Counted from the first letter of the stretch, positions 1 to 6,363 are shown. The stretch is DNA of 6,879 nucleotides from Pseudobdellovibrionaceae bacterium (GCA_014376325.1 JACMRP010000345.1:1-6879); one strand, 5' to 3'. The notes: a model not told the origin generated them from the sequence alone. A program made the numbers and translations.

Positions 1-21
1 AACCAGCACCTTCAATAGAAA

Positions 22-49
22 CGCATAATTAATATATCGGCTCTATCAA
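22..49 (-). promoter_or_regulatory. weak promoter candidate for a leftward gene beyond the edge
   Basis: On the minus strand a TTGATA box (44-49) and a TATGCG box (22-27) are 16 bp apart in the AT-rich stretch downstream of rlmB. Transcription from here would leave the window to the left, so the target gene cannot be seen. The match is partial and could be chance in AT-rich DNA. Confidence 0.2.
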
Positions 50-107
50 CCGAAACTTTGTACTGGAAAAATTCCATGCCAGTCAAAGAGTATTATTCGA
101 AACGAGG

Positions 108-1031
108 TTATTTTTTTCGACCGCCAGAATTAGTGGCAGAAGTGGAATGCTGGCGCAGAGTCTCGGTCAAGGCCATCGCCGTTGCGACCGAAGCATTGTA
201 ACTCGCCGCTGCACTACTTTGCGGGAGGTAAACCAACTCATCGCAAAGCCTCTCGGTATTTACACGCATGCCTTTATCCTCGGCACCGATCGCCCAAACG
301 ACTTTGTCGGGAAGTTGCAAATCGAAGATCGATTTTTTACCGCGCGGGCTGAGCCCGTAGATCCAGTAACCCTTTTTTTTGAACTCTTCCGCGTAGTTAG
401 CAAAATTGGTCGAGGTTTGCACTGGAACGTGTTCGGCTCCACCACAAGCGACCTTGTGAACCGTCGGCGTTAACCCAACCGCGCGATCACTCGGGATAAT
501 AATCCCCTGAACTCCGATCAGCCACGAGGTTCGCAAGATCGCTCCGAGATTGTGCGGATCTTCGATGCCATCTAGAATCAACAAAATCGATTGGTCGAGT
601 TCGTCCAGACTTTCCATAGAAAACTCCGGCGCGCCCGTAAGAAAAAACACGGCGCCTTGGTGCGACGGACCGAATCGGTCGATCACACTTTCTGCGCGAT
701 CTTCTATTTTGATGTTCTTTTTCTCGGCGAACTCTTGAATCTCACGCAGCTCTTGAGACGACTGCCATCCCTGACGGAGCCACAGAACTTTTGCCATTTT
801 GGAATGAACCGCGATCGCTTCTTTGATCGCGTGAGTGCCGATCACCGGGCGCCAGTCACGGGGGATTTCGCGTTCCTTAGGCGGAGCCGCGTTTGCCGGC
901 GCACGTCCTTGCGACGGGCCGCGCGCGGTCGGCGCGCTTCTGTTACCCGGACCTCGAGAAGGACTTCGAGACGGCTTGCCCCTCATCGGTGGTTGCGCGG
1001 AAGATTTTGAAGAGGGTTTATTTTTTTTCAT
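108..1031 (-). CDS. rlmB: SpoU-family 23S rRNA 2'-O-ribose methyltransferase (RlmB/TrmH type)
   Basis: This is a SAM-dependent RNA ribose 2'-O-methyltransferase of the SpoU/TrmH (SPOUT) class. RlmB members methylate a guanosine in the peptidyl-transferase centre of 23S rRNA. The 307-residue protein has three parts. Residues 1-58 form a Pro/Ser/Arg/Gly-rich, basic, probably disordered tail. Residues 62-134 are the substrate-binding domain, opening with the typical VIGTHAIKEAI. Residues 147-292 are the knotted catalytic domain. The three SpoU motifs are visible: LDGIEDPHNLGAILRTS (153-169), AIGAEDKGM (247-255) and LPQSSAAASYNASVATAMAL (269-288). The ATG at 1031 lies inside the 3' end of pyrF (14-nt overlap), pointing to translational coupling; no strong Shine-Dalgarno is seen. 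A start at Met16 is possible but has no better site. The tail makes the protein longer than a typical RlmB (about 245 residues). The exact rRNA target is inferred from family resemblance, so another TrmH-type target cannot be excluded. Confidence 0.9.
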   Translation of the reverse strand: MKKNKPSSKSSAQPPMRGKPSRSPSRGPGNRSAPTARGPSQGRAPANAAPPKEREIPRDWRPVIGTHAIKEAIAVHSKMAKVLWLRQGWQSSQELREIQEFAEKKNIKIEDRAESVIDRFGPSHQGAVFFLTGAPEFSMESLDELDQSILLILDGIEDPHNLGAILRTSWLIGVQGIIIPSDRAVGLTPTVHKVACGGAEHVPVQTSTNFANYAEEFKKKGYWIYGLSPRGKKSIFDLQLPDKVVWAIGAEDKGMRVNTERLCDELVYLPQSSAAASYNASVATAMALTETLRQHSTSATNSGGRKK

Positions 1032-1716
1032 AGATTGCCATCACATATTCGGTTGCGGTTTCGCGGACATTTTTTGCTTCGATGATCGGGCGCCCAATGA
1101 CTAATGCCGAAGCGCCGGCGCGGATTGCTTCGCCCGGTCCCAAAACTCTTTTTTGATCGCCATGGGCATCCATTCTAAAACGAATCCCCGGCGTTACAAG
1201 GAACAGTCCCTGATTTTGTAAAAGATCTAGCTCATGCGGTGAACACACTAGGCCAGTTAAACCCGAAGATTTGACGAGGGCGGCGAGCTCCGTCACATGT
1301 TGAGAGATCGGTTGCGATTTCATCACGGGCGGCACTGATTTTTCGTCCCACGAGGTAAGAATCGTGACCGCAAGAATTTTAAATGGGCGCTTCTGCGAAA
1401 GTTCTTTTTCGACCGCTGCCATTTGTTGAAGCGCCTCCACTCCGGCGAGCGCGTGCACGGTGACGAGGCTCGCGCCAGCGTCGAAGCTTGCCCGGACTGC
1501 GGCTTCCATCGTTGAGGGAATGTCGAAGTGTTTGTTGTCCATGAAAACCGGTCCGCGCAGGGCGATCTCTTTCATTAGATCTTGGCCGTACCGCAAACAC
1601 AAACGGGGCCCGAGCTTGAATCCGCCGACAATGTCGGAGAGATCGTCCGCGAGCTTCAGGGCCTGATCGCGAGTGTCGACGTCGAGCGCAACTAAGACGG
1701 CGTTTTTCAATTTCAC
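1018..1716 (-). CDS. pyrF: orotidine 5'-phosphate decarboxylase
   Basis: PyrF catalyses the last step of de novo UMP synthesis, decarboxylating OMP to UMP in the cytosol. The 232-residue product has the usual length for a bacterial type 1 enzyme with a TIM-barrel fold. Visible signatures are ALD near the N terminus (Asp12), FKLG (Lys34), the catalytic Asp-x-Lys-x-x-Asp array in DNKHFDIPST (Asp60, Lys62, Asp65), and the phosphate-gripping TPGIR (175-179) and VIGRPI (206-211). The active-site sequence differs slightly from the common DLKFHDIPNT, but all charged catalytic residues are present. The start codon is GTG at 1714-1716, chosen because a GAGGAG ribosome binding site lies six bases upstream. 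A sigma70-like promoter sits just before it. The end overlaps the start of rlmB, so the two are probably one transcript. Function is secure from the motifs. Confidence 0.95.
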   Translation of the reverse strand: MKLKNAVLVALDVDTRDQALKLADDLSDIVGGFKLGPRLCLRYGQDLMKEIALRGPVFMDNKHFDIPSTMEAAVRASFDAGASLVTVHALAGVEALQQMAAVEKELSQKRPFKILAVTILTSWDEKSVPPVMKSQPISQHVTELAALVKSSGLTGLVCSPHELDLLQNQGLFLVTPGIRFRMDAHGDQKRVLGPGEAIRAGASALVIGRPIIEAKNVRETATEYVMAIYEKK

Positions 1717-1722
1717 TGGGAG

Positions 1723-1728
1723 CTCCTC
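1723..1728 (-). promoter_or_regulatory. ribosome binding site of pyrF
   Basis: GAGGAG on the minus strand lies six bases before the GTG at 1716. It supports this non-ATG start. It partly overlaps an 8-bp palindrome, GGAGCTCC (1719-1726). Confidence 0.7.
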
Positions 1729-1742
1729 GAGTAGATGATCCG

Positions 1743-1771
1743 AGTGTACTTTTAATTGGGCGGGGCCTCAA
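1743..1771 (-). promoter_or_regulatory. sigma70-like promoter of pyrF-rlmB
   Basis: On the minus strand TTGAGG (1766-1771) and TACACT (1743-1748) are spaced by exactly 17 bp. Transcription would begin near 1736, giving a leader of about 20 nt that contains the pyrF ribosome binding site. The leader is too short for an attenuator or riboswitch. It is the best promoter match in the window. Confidence 0.55.
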
Positions 1772-1806
1772 CCCTTTGCGGGAATCACAACGCTGCGTCT
1801 TAAGGA

Positions 1807-1835
1807 TTGGATTGCGAACTTTTTCGACTTAGAAC
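1807..1835 (+). promoter_or_regulatory. possible promoter of the 56-residue membrane protein gene
   Basis: TTGGAT (1807-1812) and TAGAAC (1830-1835) are 17 bp apart. The -10 box matches at four of six positions and the -35 at three. It would place the transcript start at or next to the ATG at 1842, implying a leaderless message. This would fit the lack of any Shine-Dalgarno there. The match is weak. Confidence 0.28.
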
Positions 1836-1841
1836 TCCGGT

Positions 1842-2012
1842 ATGAGACCCATATATCGAAATCTATTAAGCCTGTTTCTGACGATCGCGTGTCTGATCAT
1901 CGGCTACGGCTTTTACAAAATGAACAATGGCGATTGGTTGAGTGGAGTCTTCATCACGATCGGACTCCTCGGAATTACTTTGAGTGTCTTACGGAATTTA
2001 CCGGCGAAGTGA
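1842..2012 (+). CDS. small two-helix membrane protein, function unknown
   Basis: This 56-codon ORF runs from ATG at 1842 to TGA at 2010-2012. I do not recognise the family. The product has a short basic N terminus (MRPIYRN), a hydrophobic segment at about residues 8-25 (LLSLFLTIACLIIGYGFY), a short polar turn with KMNNGD (26-31), a second hydrophobic segment at about 32-50 (WLSGVFITIGLLGITLSVL) and a basic end (RNLPAK). By the positive-inside rule both ends should face the cytoplasm, giving a hairpin in the inner membrane. A stop codon at 1830-1832 in the same frame means no earlier start is possible. No clear ribosome binding site precedes the ATG. It is transcribed divergently from pyrF and precedes the decayed gene at 2116. 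A chance ORF is possible, but two well-formed helices with charged flanks argue for a real gene. Confidence 0.6.
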   Translation: MRPIYRNLLSLFLTIACLIIGYGFYKMNNGDWLSGVFITIGLLGITLSVLRNLPAK

Positions 2013-2022
2013 TCCGACATCG

Positions 2023-2058
2023 GCGATCGGGACGCAAATTGTTCACGATCGCATTTTT
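2023..2058 (+). terminator. weak terminator-like hairpin after the small membrane protein gene
   Basis: GCGATCG (2023-2029) and CGATCGC (2046-2052) form a 7-bp stem with a 16-nt loop, followed by five Ts (2054-2058). It starts 11 nt after the stop codon at 2012, a suitable place for an intrinsic terminator. The long loop and short T run make it a weak candidate. Confidence 0.25.
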
Positions 2059-2064
2059 GCTCCC

Positions 2065-2091
2065 TTGAAATCGACCGCGATAAGGTAAAAC
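2065..2091 (+). promoter_or_regulatory. weak promoter candidate before the decayed gene
   Basis: TTGAAA (2065-2070) and TAAAAC (2086-2091) are 15 bp apart, 24 bp before the ATG at 2116. The spacing is short and the -10 box imperfect, so the site may be inactive or chance. Confidence 0.2.
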
Positions 2092-2106
2092 TTCGAAACG
2101 TTTTGT

Positions 2107-2110
2107 GGAG
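2107..2110 (+). promoter_or_regulatory. ribosome binding site pointing to the ATG at 2116
   Basis: GGAG lies five bases before the ATG at 2116. It supports that ATG as the original start, rather than the GTG at 2105 that happens to be in frame with the following open stretch and has no ribosome binding site of its own. Confidence 0.5.
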
Positions 2111-2115
2111 AAATC

Positions 2116-2940
2116 ATGTTTCGCAGTTTGTTTTTTTGTTTTTGCGTCTTCCGCCCTTGCGGGATTTGACATTGCATCGCTTCAGCGAAAGTTTCGCAAG
2201 CCCGCGACCAATAATGGACCGCACTGTTATAACACGACTCTTGTGGCTCTCGGTTACATGGACGATCTCGTCCATGTAACCGAAGGGAAGCAGGCTTTTA
2301 CGTTTCTTCTTTTTGCAAACTGCAAAATATTCCAGCCGCCGATGCGCCGAACGGCATGATCGTCGTCTACGGAAAAAATGGTAAGTTCAATCACATGGCC
2401 TCTTTACTCGGCGACGGACGCACTTTTGAAAAGTACAACTTTCTGGGTTCGCAAAGTTCTGGTGGACGTCAGCTTCTCGATGGATTCCATGGAGATTATA
2501 TTTTTCATTCGCTATCAGATTCTTACGTGTACCAACACGCAAGACCGGAAGATGTCCGCGTGTTTCTTTGTGACTCCGCAAAAAATGTGCTTCCTCAGCT
2601 AGCAGCCTTTAAGAAATCGGCCTGGAACGTAAAAAACACTTCACTTCGCCAAGAGCTTGCGAACGACATTCAGAAAATCGATCCCGCAAGGATGGGCCCT
2701 TAACTCAGCGACCGAGGTCCCGACATCGCGGTAGCGCTTGAAGAGATTCTGAAAATAAAAACCGCATCTCAACGAGAGCGTGCGTTTCAGTACGTCAGTG
2801 CTTTATCGAACTACCGGCAAATTTATTATTTGTATGAACAAGAATCCTGCCGCGATTGCGATCACGCAGACCTTACTAAGTTTGCGGCTCGGATGAAAGA
2901 TCTGAATATCAAGCTTCAAAGCTTCGCTGGGGATCTTTAG
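2116..2940 (+). pseudogene. decayed gene for an exported NlpC/P60-like cysteine hydrolase (inferred)
   Basis: One ancestral gene of about 274 codons is broken in three places. From the ATG at 2116 the frame reads MFRSLFF and meets a stop at 2167. Dropping one T from the T7 run (2131-2137) gives a clean signal peptide, MFRSLFFVFASSALA. The middle part is open in the next frame to a TGA at 2357-2359. Before that the reading must step back one base, probably near GGG at 2285-2287, since the frame ending at 2703 continues upstream as EAGFYVSSFCKLQNIPAADA. That frame stops at TAA 2701-2703 but stays open for 78 more codons to TAG 2938-2940. GPHCYNTT and FNHMASLL supply a Cys and His spaced as in papain-like NlpC/P60 hydrolases. 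The family is inferred; decay is seen directly. Alternatives are a GTG start at 2105 (also signal-peptide-like, MEKSCFAVCFFVFASSALA), sequencing errors, or short residual proteins. Confidence 0.7.
2250..2283. repeat. perfect 16-bp inverted repeat with 2-nt centre
   Basis: The arms at 2250-2265 and 2268-2283 are exact reverse complements, separated only by TC. As RNA or single-stranded DNA this is a very strong hairpin. It lies inside the decayed gene (codons for LGYMDDLVHVTE) and ends two bases before the GGG where the frame seems to slip. There is no following T run, so it is not a normal intrinsic terminator. Confidence 0.85.
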
Positions 2941-2950
2941 CAGTTACGAC

Positions 2951-3766
2951 CTAGCGCCCGGTGAATTGAGGCGCTCGCTTTGTTTTGGCGGCCTCCAGCG
3001 CTTCAAAATGATCCGCGGTTCGTTGAGTAATTCCTTGAAAGCCTGCTAGTAAATCCAAGCTGGTGTTCAAATCATGAAGGTACGCGATCTTTAACGCCTT
3101 CTTCGCCAGCGCTTGAGCTATCGGCGCATTCGCCGCAATTTTGTTAGCCAGTTTTTCTGTTTCTTTTTTCAATGTAGATTCGTCGGTTAGTATATTCATA
3201 AGTCCGAAATCTTTAGCTTCATGCCCTTCGTAAATATCCGCGGTTAACGTCATCTCTATCGCCTTAGCGTAGCCGATAACTCGCTGAAGGAAGAACGTTC
3301 CGCCGTCCCCCGGGATCAGTCCAATCTTAGTAAAGGTCTCACCAAACTTTGTGGAAGGCGTGCCCACCCGCAGATCGCACATCATCGCGAGGTCACAGCC
3401 GGCCCCGATCGCGGCACCGTTCACCATCGCGATGAGGGGTGTGGATAAGTCTTCAATGGTTTTTGGAATCTGTTGGATGCCCGCCATGTAGCGCATACGT
3501 AATTCGTTCGCATCCCCCGCGAACATGCCGGTTTTTTCGCTCATCGCGCGTACATCACCGCCCGCGCAGAAATTTTTGCCCTCACCTGTAAGGATGATCA
3601 CTCGGACATCAGGATCGAAGTCTGCGTGTTTAAGCACTTTGCACAACGATTCGATCATTTCACTGGTGATCGCGTTGCTCTGATCTGGATTATTGAGCGT
3701 AAGCCAAAGTTGTTGATCTTTATGTTCGACTTTAAGGTGAGGGAAAATTTCAGAGTATGAAATCAT
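2951..3766 (-). CDS. enoyl-CoA hydratase/isomerase family protein (PaaG-like crotonase)
   Basis: This is a crotonase-fold enzyme acting on acyl-CoA thioesters in the cytosol, probably in fatty-acid or aromatic acid breakdown. From the ATG at 3766 it has 271 residues, normal for the family. The CoA-binding and oxyanion-hole segments are FCAGGDV (66-72) and NGAAIGAGCDLAMMCD (116-131), followed by IGLIPGDGGT (148-157). The C terminus KRAPQFTGR resembles PaaG-type isomerases. Of the two glutamates that drive hydration in classical enoyl-CoA hydratases, the first position is Asp125 and the second is Phe145 by eye alignment. Isomerase or another crotonase chemistry is therefore more likely than plain hydration. 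The arfB stop is 2 nt upstream, so translation is probably coupled. A GTG at 3775 adding three residues and overlapping arfB is the alternative start. The family is certain; the substrate is unknown. Confidence 0.9.
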   Translation of the reverse strand: MISYSEIFPHLKVEHKDQQLWLTLNNPDQSNAITSEMIESLCKVLKHADFDPDVRVIILTGEGKNFCAGGDVRAMSEKTGMFAGDANELRMRYMAGIQQIPKTIEDLSTPLIAMVNGAAIGAGCDLAMMCDLRVGTPSTKFGETFTKIGLIPGDGGTFFLQRVIGYAKAIEMTLTADIYEGHEAKDFGLMNILTDESTLKKETEKLANKIAANAPIAQALAKKALKIAYLHDLNTSLDLLAGFQGITQRTADHFEALEAAKTKRAPQFTGR

Positions 3767-3768
3767 AT

Positions 3769-4164
3769 CTACCACTTTTCTGAGCGCATTTTCTTTTTAT
3801 CTGAATGCGATTTTTTAGTGTCCAAACGTTTGCGTTGGGAGGATTTGGAAGGCTTCGTTTTGATGCGCTTCTTCGGTACGAAAAGCGCCTTCGCGATCAT
3901 TTCTTCGAATTTGCGAATGCAGTCTTTTTTATTGCTGTCTTGATCGCGTTGCGTTTCGGAGCGAATTAGGATTTCGCCCTCTTTGGTCAGCTGCGTTCCG
4001 AGCTTGTTGATCAAACGCTCTTTATGAACACCGCCGTAAGCTTCGGTTTCGATCAAATTCCACCGCAGTATTACGGCCGATTCGGTGCGGTTAACGTGCT
4101 GCCCGCCGGCGCCGCGGCTGCGGGTGGTTTCGAATGTGATTTCGCGCAAGAGCTCATTCTTCAT
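3769..4164 (-). CDS. arfB: peptidyl-tRNA hydrolase ArfB, ribosome rescue factor
   Basis: ArfB (YaeJ) enters ribosomes stalled on messages lacking a stop codon and hydrolyses the peptidyl-tRNA, independently of tmRNA. The 131-residue protein begins with the class I release-factor-like catalytic domain: RSRGAGGQHVNRTESAV, with the GGQ at residues 20-22. It ends with a strongly basic tail from about residue 97 (KKRIKTKPSKSSQRKRLDTKK and onward), which in characterised ArfB fills the empty mRNA channel. Domain order and tail distinguish it from full-length release factors, which carry codon-recognition domains absent here, and from mitochondrial C12orf65-type proteins less cleanly. The length is close to the E. 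coli protein (140). The ATG at 4164 lies 10 nt after the metalloprotease stop, and the stop nearly touches the next gene, so it is the middle of a tight three-gene run. No strong ribosome binding site is seen. Confidence 0.92.
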   Translation of the reverse strand: MKNELLREITFETTRSRGAGGQHVNRTESAVILRWNLIETEAYGGVHKERLINKLGTQLTKEGEILIRSETQRDQDSNKKDCIRKFEEMIAKALFVPKKRIKTKPSKSSQRKRLDTKKSHSDKKKMRSEKW

Positions 4165-4174
4165 GAGCTTTATC

Positions 4175-6352
4175 TTAGAGGCCCAAGAACATTTCGTTCA
4201 ACTCTTTTTGCATTTGCTGCTCAAGATAGGCGGCTTCGGCTTTAAAATAGGCCGCAAACTGACTTTTTTGAATTTCGGTCAGGTTGTATTCACGACCATC
4301 TTTTGTTTTTCCGGCGCCAACTTGAATCAACGTCAGCATCTCGCTAAGCTGCGGCTCGGTCCAACCCGGCGAAGGAGTCAAAATCGTTTTCACGTTCAAC
4401 AAACCACCCACTTGATCGAGGTGGTCACGCAGGACCGCATCCAGGGAAGTATCCACTTTTGAATTAAAGTTGCGTTGGATTTCGTTCCGCCATTTTTCGA
4501 GACTGACTACTTTTTCGTGACTCTGCAAATAAGAAAATTGCAGCTTCAGGGCCTTCAACTGTAGATCGGCATGATTTTCATCCAACAATCTAGGAAGTGA
4601 GTTCACGAAGCTCGGTTCGTCTGCCGGGAAAAGTATGTTCACGATTTCGAGGTATTTCATTTTCAATAATTTTGCACGCGCTTTGAGCTGGTCATCCATC
4701 AGACTTAAAAACGGGCTCGCGGCTGGATCGTGGCGACGGCATTCGTAGATTTCGACTTTGTTACGTTCGAGCGCAATCTGGATATCTTCATCGCTGCAAT
4801 ATCTAGAAATTTTTGAATCGAGGTCCTTAGCGTCGCTTGAGTACGCCCACTTCATCGCCATCATATCGTAAGGCAATGCTGACGACTGAATGAATTTTCC
4901 AAGGAGAACTTCGTCGCCACCCCGGATGTAATCCATCATTGTTGAACTGGTCATCGCACCCAGATCGGCCGCATCCGAGAGGTAATTTCTTAAGCTTTGC
5001 ATCACGCCTTTTGCAGAAATGCCGACACTCGCTGAGCCCGCAAAATTATGGCGGAGACCCATAACGTGCCCCACCTCATGCGCGATGACTCCGCGAACGC
5101 GGTCTTGCGCGATTCGCAGGTCCAGAGGATTGTCCGGCAGTTCGTTGGGCGATAGGCCAGCAGCAAGCGCGCCGGAAACTCCGCCGTAAACACGACCGAC
5201 ATCGAAGTTAGAAAAATCGCAAACCGACAACGGATTGATGACGGGAGCTAAAGCTTCGCCGCGGCCTTTGCTTTGAAGCCACGCGGGCGTCATGAAAACT
5301 TGGCCACGCAAAGTTTCACCGGTCATCGGATCAGATTGCAGTTGGGCGTAGGCGAATCCCGCGTCTTCCCAGGAAACCCAGCGAACCGCCACCGCGTTTA
5401 GCGGCGGCACCGAGCTATTGTCTGCGCCCGTTTCAACCGTGACTGCTTCGAATCCTAAAACTTTGTTCCAGTAAAGCACGCCTTCTTTTACTGCATCCAC
5501 GTAGTCTGTCGGCGTGTTAGCAGAAATTAAAAAACGCACTGGCCCCTTGGCCCCACCAAGATCCCACTTAGCAATGCGGAATTCTTTTTTCATTCCGTAA
5601 CCCGTCTTCGCAGTAGTTGCTACGAAGAACCCGACCGTTTTTGAGGCGTCCGCTAGCTTTGGTTCGAAGTGAGGATTCTTAACGTAAGGATAAAGCTGGA
5701 TGTTCAGATTGAAAGTGCTTTCGGTTGTATCAAGGACTTGGGTCGTTTCGCTCTTAGGGTCATAAGGGCTTTTTTTGCGCGTGACCAGTTTTGAAATTTG
5801 CGCTTTCGAAATTTGCACGATTTCGATCTTATCTGAATTTACGGCAACCGATTTTAAAAAGGAACTGATGATTCGAGCCGACTCTAGCGTCGGATTGTCT
5901 TCAAGTTTTACTTCCGTTTCGATGGCCGGGCCCTCGCGAAGCGTTTCAAATCCGCGCCCCCAATCGAAAGTGACGGTGTCGACAGTTTCTTCCGAGATAT
6001 CGAAACTTTGCACGAGCTCTTGCGTTTCTTCGGTGTCATAAATTGAATTTATATTGATCGAAAAAAGCCCCACCTGTGACGAAGTTTTTTTGAAAACCAC
6101 AACCATCGGCTTCAGATCCATCCACTGGGGAGTCGCTTCGGTCGTTTTTCCAGAGACGATCAGCAAAAATGTTTTGTCGAGACTGGATTTTTTTAACTGA
6201 ACGCAATTCTTCGCCGAGCAATCGGTCGAAAACGATTTCAATACGTTCGGCGGAGGGTTCTGTGGGCTTTGAACTTGAGTTTCTTTTTTCGTGCAGGCTA
6301 GAAGCGCCATCGTAAGGACAAACGGCAGCGCGAACGTAGATGCGTGTTTCAT
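4175..6352 (-). CDS. zinc-dependent metzincin metalloprotease, lipoprotein
   Basis: This is a large 725-residue envelope protease. Residues 1-19 form a lipoprotein signal peptide with lipobox LLAC, so Cys20 should be lipidated. The next residues (Thr-Lys-Lys) carry no inner-membrane retention Asp, suggesting the outer membrane. A proline-rich linker (about 29-36) follows. Residues about 270-310, with a YWNKVLGFEAV stretch, resemble the start of the catalytic domain. The zinc site is HEVGHVMGLRHNF: His425, Glu426, His429, His435. The Met-turn is probably SSTMMDY around 469-475, followed by PYDMMAMKWAY. This matches the HExxHxxGLRHNF group of bacterial metzincins (the DUF4953 type). The C-terminal third (about 510-725) is helical and charged, with no recognised domain. 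The ATG at 6352 has a GAGGGGG ribosome binding site. Substrates are unknown; a role in envelope remodelling or prey degradation would be speculation. Confidence 0.9.
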   Translation of the reverse strand: MKHASTFALPFVLTMALLACTKKETQVQSPQNPPPNVLKSFSTDCSAKNCVQLKKSSLDKTFLLIVSGKTTEATPQWMDLKPMVVVFKKTSSQVGLFSININSIYDTEETQELVQSFDISEETVDTVTFDWGRGFETLREGPAIETEVKLEDNPTLESARIISSFLKSVAVNSDKIEIVQISKAQISKLVTRKKSPYDPKSETTQVLDTTESTFNLNIQLYPYVKNPHFEPKLADASKTVGFFVATTAKTGYGMKKEFRIAKWDLGGAKGPVRFLISANTPTDYVDAVKEGVLYWNKVLGFEAVTVETGADNSSVPPLNAVAVRWVSWEDAGFAYAQLQSDPMTGETLRGQVFMTPAWLQSKGRGEALAPVINPLSVCDFSNFDVGRVYGGVSGALAAGLSPNELPDNPLDLRIAQDRVRGVIAHEVGHVMGLRHNFAGSASVGISAKGVMQSLRNYLSDAADLGAMTSSTMMDYIRGGDEVLLGKFIQSSALPYDMMAMKWAYSSDAKDLDSKISRYCSDEDIQIALERNKVEIYECRRHDPAASPFLSLMDDQLKARAKLLKMKYLEIVNILFPADEPSFVNSLPRLLDENHADLQLKALKLQFSYLQSHEKVVSLEKWRNEIQRNFNSKVDTSLDAVLRDHLDQVGGLLNVKTILTPSPGWTEPQLSEMLTLIQVGAGKTKDGREYNLTEIQKSQFAAYFKAEAAYLEQQMQKELNEMFLGL

Positions 6353-6356
6353 AGAT

Positions 6357-6363
6357 CCCCCTC
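6357..6363 (-). promoter_or_regulatory. ribosome binding site of the metalloprotease gene
   Basis: GAGGGGG on the minus strand lies four bases before the ATG at 6352. It confirms the start that yields the lipoprotein signal peptide. The 52-nt gap to proS shows no clear promoter or terminator, so read-through from proS is possible. Confidence 0.55.

Noticed and set aside
62..83. ACTGG/CCAGT hairpin downstream of rlmB as a terminator
   Set aside because: Only a 5-bp stem with a long loop and no following T run, so not supported.
591..1010. Plus-strand ORF of 139 codons opposite rlmB
   Set aside because: It is the antisense shadow of rlmB: Arg-rich, with no domain signature, while the minus strand carries clear SpoU motifs.
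2268..2359. Programmed -1 frameshift joining the two halves of the exported-protein gene
   Set aside because: No canonical slippery heptamer is in the right phase, and the strong hairpin lies upstream of the likely slip point rather than downstream. The later in-frame TAA also favours decay.
2356..2359. ATGA overlap as a designed start-stop coupling of two genes
   Set aside because: The downstream frame reads sensibly well upstream of the ATG (NIPAADAPNG), so this Met is internal to the ancestral protein. Re-initiation there is possible but not the origin of the arrangement.
2953..2975. AGCGCC/GGCGCT hairpin at the end of the crotonase gene as a terminator
   Set aside because: It lies within the coding 3' end, has only a 6-bp stem and no T run follows in the direction of transcription.
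4085..4462. Plus-strand ORF of 125 codons opposite arfB and the metalloprotease end
   Set aside because: It spans two well-supported minus-strand genes and has no family resemblance or start signal.
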